The notes: a model not told the origin generated them from the letters alone. A stretch of 37,053 bases of DNA from Borreliella garinii (GCF_001922545.1 NZ_CP018746.1:1-37053); one strand, 5' to 3'. Counted from the stretch's first letter, positions 18,072-27,732 are shown. Numbers and translations are program-made.

Positions 18072-21000
18072 TTAGTTAAGTTTGTTTATTCTTAAATAAT
18101 TCTCATATCCTTTTATTAAAGACGAAATATAGACTTCTCCTTTTTTATTTTTTAGTACCTCAAAGTCATTAAGTAAAACCCTAAAATCTTCTTTGGTCAG
18201 TGAATAAAGACGGGCTACAATAAAATTATTTTCATTTTCTTTTTCTTTAAAGAATTCATCTTCGGTATCTAGATTGAATATTTTATTAACTTCTTCTTTA
18301 CTAAACTCAAAATGTTCTAAGTAAAGTAAATATTTAAAGTTCTCCGGATCATTTTTAGCTATTAGTAAGGAAGTATTTTTGACTAAAGTTAAATATAGTG
18401 GATTAGCTAGAATTTCATCTTTTTCAGGTTGCGGCATTGGACATTGATATAAACATGATTTTAACACATTTGAATCAATAAATCTTCTTAGCAAAAAATC
18501 AAATGCTAATGAATTAAAAATAGATATAATAAACAATTTTTTATAAATAGATATTGGTGTTTTCTCATAATTTATATACATTGAATATACACAATAACAA
18601 TTTTGAGGAGACAAAGTACTAATCATGGTTCTTATATCTGTATTTCTTGCAATTGCCCTATAGAATATTCTTTCAGTTTGATGCTGATTGTTTTCAGCTA
18701 ATATTTTTTCTAAATCTTCTTTATCTATCCAGAAAAATTTAGAACTTTCTTTTGCATTCTTATTTTCAAAAAATCTTGAATTAAACTGATGAATATTAGC
18801 TCCACAATAAAGAAATATAAAGTTTTCATTATCATATTCTTTTAATAAAGATTTACGATTCTTAATACTCGTGTCTAAGCCTTTTTTAAAATCAATATAT
18901 TCTTCACTAAAAACACTGAATTGACTAAACATTTTGTTGATTAAGCCAAATTCTTCATTATTTTTAAATTCTATTATTGACTCTTGAGCAGGAGATAGTT
19001 TTTTAATTTGGTCTATATTTAATTCAATTCCTTTATAAGGATCATCTTTATTGTCTTTTAAATCTCTAGTTATTTCTTTTAAAATATTATCACTATGTTG
19101 AATCATAAATTTTACTTTAAAACTAGATGTGGATTCTTTAATATTACTAAATTGAAATATCGCAAATTTAAACCGAGAATCCACATTTTTAAATCTTTTT
19201 TTGTTTTCAAATTGGTAAATATAATTAAGCTTATACTTACTAAACATATGTTTTCTTAGTAACCTAGAACTAGATTCGCTAAAAAGAGCCGAAGGTACTA
19301 AATAAGTTAAATTACCTTTTTCTTTTATTAATTTTAAATTAAATGTAACAAAGTATCTAAAAAGATTTGGATCACCACCACTAGTATAATCTTTAAAATC
19401 AAATTTATAAATATTGTTAATGGCAGTTATACTGTTTTTTTCTTCATTGTATTCAATATTCAAAGGATGCGTATCTTTACTAAGTATTTCTTCTTTTATC
19501 TTATTTTGTTCTTTTATGCTTAGTTTTCTATAACTAGGAATATGTTTTGAAAAAAATTCAGACTCATTAAACTTAATTTTCTCCCATGGAGGATTTCCAA
19601 TTACAATATCAAATCCTTCTTGAATATCTGGAAACTCAATTCCATAGTGAAAAAATTTATAGTAGCTACTTAATTTTCTAATTTTTTCTATTTTTTCTTT
19701 ATCTTCGCTAGAAGCTTTATTGCTTAATATATTTTCAATTAAACTAATTACAGTTGCAATATCACTAAATTCTATATTTAAAGATTTGTCAAAAGATAAT
19801 GAATAAAGTTTAAGTAAAGAAAATATTATTTTTAAATTATCTGTATCTTCACTTTCCTCATATTCTTTGTATATCTTTTTAGATTTTTCTATATCTTCTT
19901 TAGTAGTATCATTAATACCTTTAATTTTTTGATAACTATCTTCTAAAATAGTTGTAATTTCTTTAATTCTTTTTTTAAATAAAGAAAATCCACCTTCAAA
20001 TTTCTTTTTTGTAATATCAAAAAATTCATCTTTGGTATATCCTAGAAGGGCATTTCCTACTTTGATGTGATGTTCAATAAAGCTTAGTGGCGTTCCAAAA
20101 ATAAAGGTATTAATCCATAAACTTAACATAGTAATTTCAACCGAAATAGGATTAATATCAACACCATAAATACACTTCTTTAATAGCATCCTTTTAAGTA
20201 CCAATTCTTTACTTATACTATCTTGAACATCATATTCTTCACTTTCTTTAAGAATAGCTCTATATTCTTTATCAAGCTCTTTTTTTACATCTTCAAATTT
20301 ATCTAGCTCGTACCATACTTTTTCTGTTAAGTAATCTAAACAAGAAATTAAAAAATGCCCTGATCCACAAGAATTATCAATGATTTTTATATCTAAAGGG
20401 GCCTTGGTTTTAAGCTGTTCTTCAATTGATGATATGACCATAAAGTCAGTTAAGTCATCTGGAGTATAATATGCTCCGCTTTTCTTTCTATCAAGCGATC
20501 TAGATGTGAGATAAATATTACCTTTATAGTATGTAGCAACTTTGTTTACTTTTTTGTTTTCAAGCTCTTCTTCAGTACGAATGAGATAAACTCCGTCTTC
20601 AACAATACGATGAACAGTAGTATCTGCAATTCTTAGATCATATTCAAGTAGAGTCTCGTATAATTCTCCAAAACTTTTGGGATCTAACTTTGAATACTCT
20701 ACAAATTTTTCATCTTTAATGTTTTTTTCTTCAAAGAAAAGTATTTTAACTAGCACTTCTTCAAGCTCACTAATACTTAGTAAACTTTCATTATTTAAAT
20801 ATTTAACCTTGTCTTCTGCAAATAATCCTCCATTAAATATAGGAAACTTTATTGCATCACTTCCTTTATTAAGCAAGTTGAAAATTGTTATTATTTTTTT
20901 ATATCCTAATTTCTTTTTTGTATTTTCATCATAAAAAAAATATCTAAAAGATATGGAAGATCTGTATAGCTTGTTTTCTTCTAATATTTTCTTAAAAATT

Positions 21001-21893
21001 TCGTTATCTTCAATATATGCAATAAAAAATATTCTTAAAATAAAAATAATTGATTCTTCAAGTATGCTAGCTAAAATATGTTGAGTAATTTCTTTGTCTG
21101 ATACTTTAAATTCTTTGTCATATATATTTTTTGCAATTTTGAAGACTATAGAGTCGTCGGGCCTCTCATAAAGTATCTCTCTAAGAGTTTTTTGAATTAT
21201 CTCTTTTTCTTTAGATATTTGTTCTTTTTCAATCTCTATTACATTGCTTGTCTTTAGATATCTTTCTCTTCTTATAAGGTAAATGAATAAAATAAACCAT
21301 TCTTGTTCTTTGTATTCTTCTTTTTTTTCAATTTTAGAAAAATCAAATTCAATATATCTTTTTTTTCCATAAAGGACTTTAGATTTGTCATACAATCTCC
21401 ATATCTTTCCATTTGAAAGTATCCCATAATGTTTTTGATATTGATTTAGATATCTATATAGCTGATCTTCTGCTTCTTTTACTTTATTTTTAGTGTCAAA
21501 ACTAAATAATGGGCGCTTAACTTCTGCTATAAGCAAGATATCTTCAGTCAGAATAGGCTCATTATTTTTTTTAGCTTCTTCTAATTTATTATTAAAATCT
21601 GCTCTGTCTTTATCATTTTCAAAAAGTAGCATATCTACTCTAGACTCCACTCCTTCTATTTGTCCGACTTTTTGTTGTTCTACTGAATAATTTAGTTCTT
21701 CAAATATAGATCTTAGTAAAGACTCTGTATTTGCTTCTGTTGAATTATCATCTATTAAAGAAAGTTTCTTCTTTATAAGAAGAAAAAAGTCTTTTAGTTT
21801 ATTAATACTCTCTTTTTTTATAAAATCCTTTGATAGTTCTTTATAAAGAGATATATTTGGATCATTTGTTTTTACAATGTTATTAGTTTTCAT
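18072..21893 (-). CDS. Type II restriction-modification fusion protein (BBE02/BBQ67-like)
   Basis: A 1273-residue single-chain restriction-methylation enzyme. The N-terminal part has a PD-(D/E)xK-like nuclease pattern: D87 in SRVDMLLF and E124-V-K126 in LLIAEVKRP. A methyltransferase domain follows: motif X region KKSGAYYTPDDL (470-481), SAM-binding motif I DNSCGSGHFL (506-515), YGVDINPISVEI (576-587) and the catalytic NPPW (767-770), the gamma-type adenine methylase signature. The remaining 500 residues should hold target recognition. Length and order match the Borrelia proteins BBE02 (lp25) and BBQ67 (lp56), which modify DNA and limit uptake of foreign plasmids. It looks intact. There is no clear Shine-Dalgarno before the ATG. 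No separate specificity gene is needed in this class. Target sequence unknown. Confidence 0.92.
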   Translation of the reverse strand: MKTNNIVKTNDPNISLYKELSKDFIKKESINKLKDFFLLIKKKLSLIDDNSTEANTESLLRSIFEELNYSVEQQKVGQIEGVESRVDMLLFENDKDRADFNNKLEEAKKNNEPILTEDILLIAEVKRPLFSFDTKNKVKEAEDQLYRYLNQYQKHYGILSNGKIWRLYDKSKVLYGKKRYIEFDFSKIEKKEEYKEQEWFILFIYLIRRERYLKTSNVIEIEKEQISKEKEIIQKTLREILYERPDDSIVFKIAKNIYDKEFKVSDKEITQHILASILEESIIFILRIFFIAYIEDNEIFKKILEENKLYRSSISFRYFFYDENTKKKLGYKKIITIFNLLNKGSDAIKFPIFNGGLFAEDKVKYLNNESLLSISELEEVLVKILFFEEKNIKDEKFVEYSKLDPKSFGELYETLLEYDLRIADTTVHRIVEDGVYLIRTEEELENKKVNKVATYYKGNIYLTSRSLDRKKSGAYYTPDDLTDFMVISSIEEQLKTKAPLDIKIIDNSCGSGHFLISCLDYLTEKVWYELDKFEDVKKELDKEYRAILKESEEYDVQDSISKELVLKRMLLKKCIYGVDINPISVEITMLSLWINTFIFGTPLSFIEHHIKVGNALLGYTKDEFFDITKKKFEGGFSLFKKRIKEITTILEDSYQKIKGINDTTKEDIEKSKKIYKEYEESEDTDNLKIIFSLLKLYSLSFDKSLNIEFSDIATVISLIENILSNKASSEDKEKIEKIRKLSSYYKFFHYGIEFPDIQEGFDIVIGNPPWEKIKFNESEFFSKHIPSYRKLSIKEQNKIKEEILSKDTHPLNIEYNEEKNSITAINNIYKFDFKDYTSGGDPNLFRYFVTFNLKLIKEKGNLTYLVPSALFSESSSRLLRKHMFSKYKLNYIYQFENKKRFKNVDSRFKFAIFQFSNIKESTSSFKVKFMIQHSDNILKEITRDLKDNKDDPYKGIELNIDQIKKLSPAQESIIEFKNNEEFGLINKMFSQFSVFSEEYIDFKKGLDTSIKNRKSLLKEYDNENFIFLYCGANIHQFNSRFFENKNAKESSKFFWIDKEDLEKILAENNQHQTERIFYRAIARNTDIRTMISTLSPQNCYCVYSMYINYEKTPISIYKKLFIISIFNSLAFDFLLRRFIDSNVLKSCLYQCPMPQPEKDEILANPLYLTLVKNTSLLIAKNDPENFKYLLYLEHFEFSKEEVNKIFNLDTEDEFFKEKENENNFIVARLYSLTKEDFRVLLNDFEVLKNKKGEVYISSLIKGYENYLRINKLN

Positions 21894-21971
21894 TATTTAT
21901 GTTTACAAAAACCATTTATGTTATTTATAAATCTTTTTTAGCCCTTCTTAATATTCACAGTATATCCCAAA

Positions 21972-22001
21972 ATTGGTTTTTTTAAAAGTTTAAAAACCAA
22001 T
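21972..22001 (-). terminator. Hairpin between the decayed gene and the R-M gene
   Basis: ATTGGTTTTT and AAAAACCAAT pair across a 10-base loop. It probably terminates transcription of the broken minus-strand gene upstream (22060-22440) about 80 bp before the R-M start. Confidence 0.55.
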
Positions 22002-22059
22002 CTTAGACAAGTCGGCCAAAACTTGTTTTAATATTTGTTTAACTGTAAATACTTTATTT

Positions 22060-22440
22060 TTAATATAAGACTATTCAAATCTATTGCCAGCCTTTTCTAT
22101 ATATTTCTCAGCATAATCAATTTTATACAAGTCCAATTGTATTAAATAATCAAAAATTTGATCTAAATAAACATCTATAAGATAAGTTATTGTTTAAGGC
22201 TTCATGAACACAATTAGAGTTATTAATTTATTTTTTATAAGGTAACCCATGACATCAAAAACATCTAAAACACTTTTTCTTTAATCCTAATTTTTCTTAA
22301 ACACCCTCTAATTTGTGAAGCATAGACAAAAAAGGTTTCTATCCTTTTCATTTTTAAAATCATAATTATCTGGTCTTTTGTTAATTTCTTCTTTAGAAAC
22401 ATCTTGTTCAGAATTATGAAATCAGTAAAGATTTAAAAAA
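22060..22440 (-). pseudogene. Decayed conserved gene upstream of the R-M gene
   Basis: The minus strand reads DVSKEEINKRPDNYDFKNEKDR, then after a frameshift SVLDVFDVMGYLIKNKLITL, then, in other frames, ALNNNLSY-like and KIDYAEKYIEKAGNRF pieces ending near 22072. The pieces are in order and protein-like but broken by at least two frameshifts or stops. I do not recognise the product. It points into the R-M gene and may once have shared its transcript. Confidence 0.5.
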
Positions 22441-22569
22441 TTCCTGTAAAAACTTATCAGTATAAAAAAAGTATGAATAATAAACATTTTTTTATTCATA
22501 ATTATCCTCTCTTAAAATTAAGAGATAAGCCAAAGTTCTTAATTTACAATTTTTTAACAAGTAGAGGGG

Positions 22570-22805
22570 GTAGAGAAAAACAATAATCCTAAATATTTGC
22601 TAAAAAATGAAACTAAATTAAAGGAAACTATCAAAAAAAAGGTTTTATCAATAGAATTAATCTGGATGAAGAGTTACTAAGCTGTATAAGAAAATTTCAA
22701 ATCAACAAAAAGATTTTTTACATAAATTATCTTATTACTTTACAGCTAAATATACAAACACAGCAATAGAGAGATTGTCAATCTAAGTATACAAAAATGA
22801 TTTAA
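22570..22805 (+). pseudogene. tnpB relic, middle portion
   Basis: The + strand matches residues about 203-283 of the intact TnpB: NPKYLLKNETKLK, KKKGF, KKISNQQKDFLHKLSYYFTA and AIERLSI, which covers the second catalytic acid (E in IERLS). Frameshifts and stops interrupt it. No right end or zinc finger follows. It lies beside the live partition locus. Confidence 0.8.
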
Positions 22806-22971
22806 AGTTAATAAAACCAATAAATACTAAGCCCTAGGATTTAGATTTTAAAATGAAAAAAACCCTTTTCCGGGCATCTTTTCGACATTAAACTAGGCAA
22901 AATAAACTTAAGCCTATTAGAAATAATAGATTACCATTAATTAAACATTAAAGTCAATAAAACTTAAAAAT

Positions 22972-23586
22972 TTATTTATTCCTTTTCTTTTTAGAATTAT
23001 CATATTTAATTATGATCTCTGATAAAATATCTTTTTTATTTTTAAAAATCTCCTTTAAAATAAAATAGACTCTTTTGGTATCTTTTTTACAAAAATCATA
23101 TAATTCATTATCTTTTATTAAAATTTTAATTAGGGTATTTTCTTTATTATTTTTATTTACATTTTCTTGATTTATTTCTGACACCCCCCCTTGTTTTTGT
23201 ATAGCATGATATATGCTATTAAAACCTACTTCCTTAATTTTATCAATAGAAACAACACCTTCTAAAACCTTTTCATAAACCTTTAAATATGTATAAGCCT
23301 GAGTTTTTGCAATTATAAAAGATTTTATAAATTGCTCAAAGCTTTTAAAACCATCATATTTATAAAGTTCTTTTTGCTTAATTTTATATAAAATTTTCAT
23401 TCTTTGAATTTTATTATCAATATCATCTTTTAAATTAAGCTTTAATTGGTCTTTTAAATCATTATAAATGATTAAATTTTCATCTTGATTATTATTTGAA
23501 TTTTGGCTTTTATCAATAAAATCTTCAAATCTGTCATTTAAAATGATCTCTTTTTTATTTTGTTTTTTATTTTCTTTTTTCGCCAT
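22972..23586 (-). CDS. PF49 plasmid partition protein
   Basis: A 204-residue intact member of the Borrelia PF49 family, one of the four paralogous families (PF32, PF49, PF50, PF57/62) found at plasmid replication/partition loci. It shows the conserved NKIQRMKILYKIKQKELYKYDGF and AKTQAYTYLKVYEKVLEG core, then a lysine-rich tail. PF49 is usually treated as the ParB-like partner or plasmid-specific factor; its DNA site is not known. The ribosome site AGGAGGG precedes the ATG. In the common arrangement it follows PF32 on the same strand; here it is divergent, upstream of PF57/62, across a 557-bp intergenic region. It looks functional. Confidence 0.88.
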   Translation of the reverse strand: MAKKENKKQNKKEIILNDRFEDFIDKSQNSNNNQDENLIIYNDLKDQLKLNLKDDIDNKIQRMKILYKIKQKELYKYDGFKSFEQFIKSFIIAKTQAYTYLKVYEKVLEGVVSIDKIKEVGFNSIYHAIQKQGGVSEINQENVNKNNKENTLIKILIKDNELYDFCKKDTKRVYFILKEIFKNKKDILSEIIIKYDNSKKKRNK

Positions 23587-23729
23587 TTTGCCCTCCTATA
23601 TTTATTTTTTGTTTTAAAGCGCAAACTTCTATATAGTTAACCATTAATTCTCATTTAAAAAATAAATTCCGACTAATGATATGAAACAAAAAAGACATAT
23701 AGGAAATCCTATACTACTAATATGTGAAT

Positions 23730-23765
23730 AAATATTGCCACAAATTTGAATTTGTGGCAATATTT
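23730..23765. repeat. 17-bp-arm inverted repeat in the partition intergenic region
   Basis: AAATATTGCCACAAATT and its exact reverse complement flank TG. Candidate binding site for a replication or partition protein, or a terminator. Confidence 0.75.
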
Positions 23766-23803
23766 ATAATTTTTTGATAATAAATAATTACCAATAATCA
23801 AAA

Positions 23804-23823
23804 ATCGTTCGGTTCTGAACGAT
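23804..23823. repeat. Small inverted repeat ATCGTTC-N6-GAACGAT
   Basis: Seven-base arms around GGTTCT, 38 bp beyond the larger hairpin. A possible operator; short, so it could be chance. Confidence 0.5.
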
Positions 23824-24063
23824 ACAAGAAGCTATTTTAAAAAAAAGATTATATAAATAGTAGTTAATTAAAATATATTTTTAAATTATTTTAATTCTTG
23901 ATACTTTGGGAGCTATTTACAATTCTATTTTTAATCAAGCTTATTTAAAAAGGTTTATACTAGTTATTGCATTGAATTATGATATTTTTTTTGTTAAAGA
24001 GTCAAGCTATCCCTTAGCTTAAATATTCTTAAAAATGGTTTTTAGCTTTAATTTTTAAAAAGG

Positions 24064-24092
24064 TTGAAATTTATTATTTTATATATTATAAT
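24064..24092 (+). promoter_or_regulatory. Predicted promoter of the PF57/62-50-32 operon
   Basis: TTGAAA at 24064-24069, a 17-bp spacer, and TATAAT at 24087-24092, 51 bp before the PF57/62 start. A near-consensus pair. Confidence 0.65.
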
Positions 24093-24143
24093 TTTTAACT
24101 ATTAATTAATAATTAAATACACATTAAACTAGGAGATAAAAAA

Positions 24144-25061
24144 ATGAAAGCTGTTGTATCTAATTATAGCTACCAAATTAAATCTAATAAGTTACTTTCA
24201 AAAGACTGCAAACTTAAAAAAATAATTTCAGTTATTATTTACTTAAATAAAGAGTTTGAAAAAAAATATAATGTATCAATACATAGAATTCATTTTGACT
24301 CTGCAAAACTAAAAGGGCTACGAGTTCACCATCAAGGAGACATACTTCGCGTACTAAACTCAAATATATATAAAGAAAATAAAAAAGAAACTACAATTAA
24401 TACGCTAAGAATAGATTTAAGATTTTTAGTTAAGCTGAAAGCATTAGAAAAAAGAATACTAACATTTTCAAATAACTTTGGAGAATTCAAAGGAAAGCTC
24501 TGTATATATAAAGTGTCACCCATTGCACATAAATTGATTGATACATATTTTAGTAGCACTAAAGCAGACTTAATTAAGAAAGTAAAGGAAGAAAAAGATA
24601 CTCTAAAGGAAAAAAAAGAATCTTTTAAACCTCAAAATATCACTGAAAATATCACTGTATATAATAAACAATATATAAATATATATAATAAGAATTCTAT
24701 AGAAAGCTCTTTCTTTAAAAGGATTAAATCAATGATTTCTAATACTAAAGAACCAATTAAAACACTAAAAAATACTTTATTAAACTATAAAGATTTTAAA
24801 AATTATCTAAAATATGATTATGAAGTAAAATATATTAAAGAATTTTTCTTATCTAAACTAAACCTCTACAAACACAAAATTCACTTTATGAGAAAAACTG
24901 CACCTTATAAAACCGATTTTTATACTCTTGCAGGAGAATTTAAAGATACTTATACTACTAAATGGAAAGTAAATAAAATAACTAGCTTTTCAGGACATGC
25001 TGGCATAATAGCTAGTAATATTTTAGCTGACATTTTGAAAAAAGGATTAAAATTTGAGTAA
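24144..25061 (+). CDS. PF57/62 plasmid replication protein
   Basis: A 305-residue protein of the Borrelia PF57/62 family, the putative initiator required for autonomous plasmid replication. It is basic and lysine-rich, with family-like stretches SIHRIHFDSAKLKGLRVH, GKLCIYKVSPIAHKLIDTY and SGHAGIIASNILADILKKGL near the end. AGGAG precedes the ATG. The next gene overlaps its 3' end by 8 bp (start TTG at 25054), and PF32 follows, so the three form one operon. A decayed second copy of the same operon lies at 27340-28527. It looks intact and should determine replication together with the adjacent origin region. Confidence 0.85.
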   Translation: MKAVVSNYSYQIKSNKLLSKDCKLKKIISVIIYLNKEFEKKYNVSIHRIHFDSAKLKGLRVHHQGDILRVLNSNIYKENKKETTINTLRIDLRFLVKLKALEKRILTFSNNFGEFKGKLCIYKVSPIAHKLIDTYFSSTKADLIKKVKEEKDTLKEKKESFKPQNITENITVYNKQYINIYNKNSIESSFFKRIKSMISNTKEPIKTLKNTLLNYKDFKNYLKYDYEVKYIKEFFLSKLNLYKHKIHFMRKTAPYKTDFYTLAGEFKDTYTTKWKVNKITSFSGHAGIIASNILADILKKGLKFE

Positions 25062-25593
25062 TTTACTTGAAAAACTCAAAAACAAAAAAAATAGCATAGA
25101 AAAAAAAATTATATTCAATAGAATTGAAGAAGTAAATAGTAGAAAAATATACTACACAAAAATATTTAAACATCTAATTGGTTTTAAAATTACAAATAAA
25201 GGAAAAAGGCTGAGACTTACTTTTCAAAAATTTAATAACGCCGAAGATTTTCTTTTTTTCAATCTCTTCCCTTTAAAAGAAGATGATAAGTTCTTAGAAA
25301 TAAGATATAGACATGATAAACTCGACAAACCTTTTTTTCTTAAAAAAGAAAATAATAAAACTTATGCAATAAAAAAGCTCTATTATATAGAATTTGCCTT
25401 TAAAAATGGCTCTATTAAAGCATATGTTCAATCTTTAAGAACACTTCTGAGAAAGAATAAAGAAAACACCGAGTATTATCAATTTAATTTATCACACTTG
25501 AAAAAAATGGAAAAAAAAGTATATGAATTTTATAATAAAAAATTAAAAGATGAGGGGGTTATAAATAAATGGATCAAAAAAAACCAATTATAA
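25054..25593 (+). CDS. PF50 plasmid maintenance protein
   Basis: A 179-residue PF50-family protein. It starts with TTG within the last codons of PF57/62 (AAAGGA about 8 bp upstream) and ends 25 bp into PF32, so translation is probably coupled. Recognisable stretches are LSNLLEKLKNKKNSIE, LTFQKFNNAEDFLFFNLFPL and YRHDKLDKPFFLKKEN, which also survive in the decayed copy at 27733-28047. PF50 proteins accompany PF57/62 and support replication or stability; the molecular role is not established. There is no signal peptide or membrane segment, and the protein is strongly basic. Confidence 0.82.
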   Translation: MSNLLEKLKNKKNSIEKKIIFNRIEEVNSRKIYYTKIFKHLIGFKITNKGKRLRLTFQKFNNAEDFLFFNLFPLKEDDKFLEIRYRHDKLDKPFFLKKENNKTYAIKKLYYIEFAFKNGSIKAYVQSLRTLLRKNKENTEYYQFNLSHLKKMEKKVYEFYNKKLKDEGVINKWIKKNQL

Positions 25594-26318
25594 TTACACT
25601 GGCAAGTTTAAAGGGGGGGGTTGGAAAAAGTTCGCTTTCTATAATTTTTTCTTATGTATTAAAAGAATTAGGCAAAAAAGTGCTATTAATTGATTTAGAT
25701 CCACAAAATTCTTTAACTTCTTATTTTAATCAATATATTTCTAATATTAAAAAACACAATGTTTATGAATTTTTAAAGGGAAATACCTATTTTGATAAAT
25801 GTGAAAATAAAATTAATGAATTTATTTCTATAATTCCTTCTCATCCTGTTTTAGAAAAATTTAACACAGATGATATAGATTATAAAGAAATTATTTTAGA
25901 ATTTAGATTAAATAAAAGTACTAAAAGTTTTGATTTTGATTATATTATAATAGATACTTCTCCTAGTAGAAATTTCCTTTTAAAGAATGCTTTAAATGTT
26001 ACAGACCATATTATAATCCCAGTTCAAGTAGAAAGATGGTCAATAGAAAGCTTTTCTATTTTAACGGAAACTATCAATAATATTCAAAATATTAAAAATA
26101 AAAAATACAATATTTCTATTATAGAAAACCAATTTATTAAAAATAGGAACACCTTAAAGGAGGTGGAGGATGTACTGTATAAAAAGTATGGTAAATATAT
26201 AAAAGGAAAAATTCACTTTTCAAATAGTATAAAAGTTTTTATAAACGATCTTTTAGAGCCTTCTTTGAAAGAAATTTATTATAGGGAAGCTGAAAATGCT
26301 TTAAAAGATATACTATAA
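25569..26318 (+). CDS. parA: ParA-type partition ATPase (PF32)
   Basis: A 249-residue ParA/Soj ATPase. The deviant Walker A motif is KGGVGKSS (15-22), with motif A' LLIDLDPQNS (39-48) and Walker B-type YIIIDTSPS. PF32 proteins move sister plasmids apart, and their sequence type marks plasmid compatibility. The ribosome site GAGGGGG lies 8 bp before ATG. The start overlaps PF50 by 25 bp. The Walker A codons contain a run of eight G (25613-25620); one base gained or lost there would abolish the protein. PF49, which often follows PF32, is instead on the other side of the operon. Intact as read. Confidence 0.92.
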   Translation: MDQKKPIIITLASLKGGVGKSSLSIIFSYVLKELGKKVLLIDLDPQNSLTSYFNQYISNIKKHNVYEFLKGNTYFDKCENKINEFISIIPSHPVLEKFNTDDIDYKEIILEFRLNKSTKSFDFDYIIIDTSPSRNFLLKNALNVTDHIIIPVQVERWSIESFSILTETINNIQNIKNKKYNISIIENQFIKNRNTLKEVEDVLYKKYGKYIKGKIHFSNSIKVFINDLLEPSLKEIYYREAENALKDIL

Positions 26319-26658
26319 ACTATTATTTTTATAATCTTTTTGATATAGCAATAGTAGTTCATAAAAGTATTCAGATTTTATCTTAGAAATTTTCTTTATT
26401 ATAAAATAATTTTAAATCTTCTTTTAATTTTTTCTAATTCCAGGTCAATTTCAATAAGCCTAACTATGAATTTATAACTTATTGTAGCCTGCTAGCTAGA
26501 ATTACTAAATACTTTAACCAATATATCTTATTTTTGATCATTAGGTTTTTATTCAACTATTTCTTCTTCTAATTCTTCGTCTCCAAATTCTTCTCTGTCT
26601 ATCATCTCCTATTCTCTCTTCCTGCTTCTAATTCTCCTTCTATTATGATGCCATCGAG
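26319..26658. other. Region after parA with pyrimidine-rich strand and a possible minus-strand scrap
   Basis: No gene is supported. The minus strand reads ISYKFIVRLIEIDLELEKIK near 26490-26430 before stops, a possible relic. At 26555-26640 the + strand is almost all pyrimidine (TTCTTC, CTCTTCCTG repeats), which is probably the decayed C-terminal coding region (Glu/Arg-rich) of the gene at 26659-27150. Confidence 0.35.
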
Positions 26659-27150
26659 TCATCTATAAATTCTGCCTCTCCTCTTCCCGGCATCGGACTC
26701 CCCAATAATGGTTTTTTTGTTTTTTAGCAAATGTTTTTTAAGTTCAGATAATTGAATTAAATATATCTTATTATCTTTAAATTCTAATAAAATATGATCT
26801 TTATGTTTTTTTATAGAACCTAATTTATTATTATTGCCGATATTTATAACTTTTAAAGCTGTTTTAATGCCGAGGAGCATAGCTTTAAAATCATATCTTC
26901 TTTTAGATTTTACTTTAAAAAGCTCTTGATTATTAATACAATCTTTAACTATAATCCTACTATTTTTTCTTTTATACAAAGTGTAGTATTAGTTCCCTTT
27001 TTAGTATCTATATTTTTTTATCGGTGAGATTCAAAACTGATTTGGCCTTTACTTTAAAACTGTATTTTTGGTTTGATCGGGAATCATTTGAAAAAAGATT
27101 ACATAAAAAAATAATAAACATAAAATTATATTAATAATATATTTTTTCCA
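26659..27150 (-). pseudogene. Broken gene for a secreted Borrelia protein, unrecognised
   Basis: An open frame of 106 residues runs from a TTG at 26979 to 26659. Just upstream, in another frame, FMFIIFLCNLFSNDSRSNQK looks like a signal peptide, then KYSFKVKAKSVLN, followed by a TAG and a frameshift before KRKNSRIIVKDCINN. I read this as one exported protein gene broken near 27000. The surviving part includes ELFKVKSKRRYDFKAMLLGI and ILLEFKDNKIYLIQLSELKK, suggesting a small beta-rich domain. The C-terminus (KRRGRIYR) may be shifted. Conserved small genes of this sort occur beside Borrelia partition loci, but I cannot name it. Confidence 0.55.
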
Positions 27151-27339
27151 TTTATATTCCTTAATTTAACAATACTTCATTTAAAAATATATATTAAATT
27201 TTTTATTAACTATTTTCTAATAATATTAATATTATAATTAATAAATATCTTTTTAAAAATAAAATTTTTATAAAAGCAATAAAAGATGTAAGTGTAAAAA
27301 TACAAACTTATAAGGATGGTATTAAAAGCAAATCATAAA

Positions 27340-27720
27340 CAAAACAATTTTTTATTGCTACATTTTTAGGTGTAATGTAAAGGAATGCTATGTATAGATA
27401 AGATATCATCTATTGCATATAAGCTGCTCGATGTTTGTTTTAGTAGCATAAAGCATGTCTTTATAGAGGAAAGTAAAAGAATAAAAGGGCAATCTTAAAG
27501 CTGAAATATCACTATATGTATAACCAATTATAATAATATATAGAATAAGAGCTGTTAAATATATTTTTTAAAAAATTCTAATAAACAAGAAATTAAAAAG
27601 AAAGAAAAGAAAAATAAAAAAATTTAAAGACCCATGCGCTTCTAAATGAATAATAAATAAAGAAACCAATTTTAGTAGAAATGATAAAATATATAGCTAA
27701 TAACATTTTAAATAAAATGA
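27340..27720 (+). pseudogene. Decayed PF57/62 replication gene of a second partition cluster
   Basis: CKGMLCIDKISSIAYKLLDVCFSS (about 27375-27450) matches FKGKLCIYKVSPIAHKLIDTYFSS of the live protein. An NITVYNKQYINIYN-like piece follows near 27510-27545, and ANNILNKM near 27698-27720 matches the C-terminus. Stops and deletions are frequent and the N-terminal half is gone. Confidence 0.75.
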
Positions 27721-27732
27721 GCTAAGGGTTGA

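Larger units (their letters stand above)
23587..24143. promoter_or_regulatory. Divergent intergenic region of the partition locus, candidate origin
   Basis: Lies between PF49 (leftward) and the PF57/62 operon (rightward). Borrelia origins map beside PF57/62, so this is the best origin candidate. It holds two hairpins (23730-23765 and 23804-23823) and the operon promoter. Nothing else is recognised. Confidence 0.5.
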
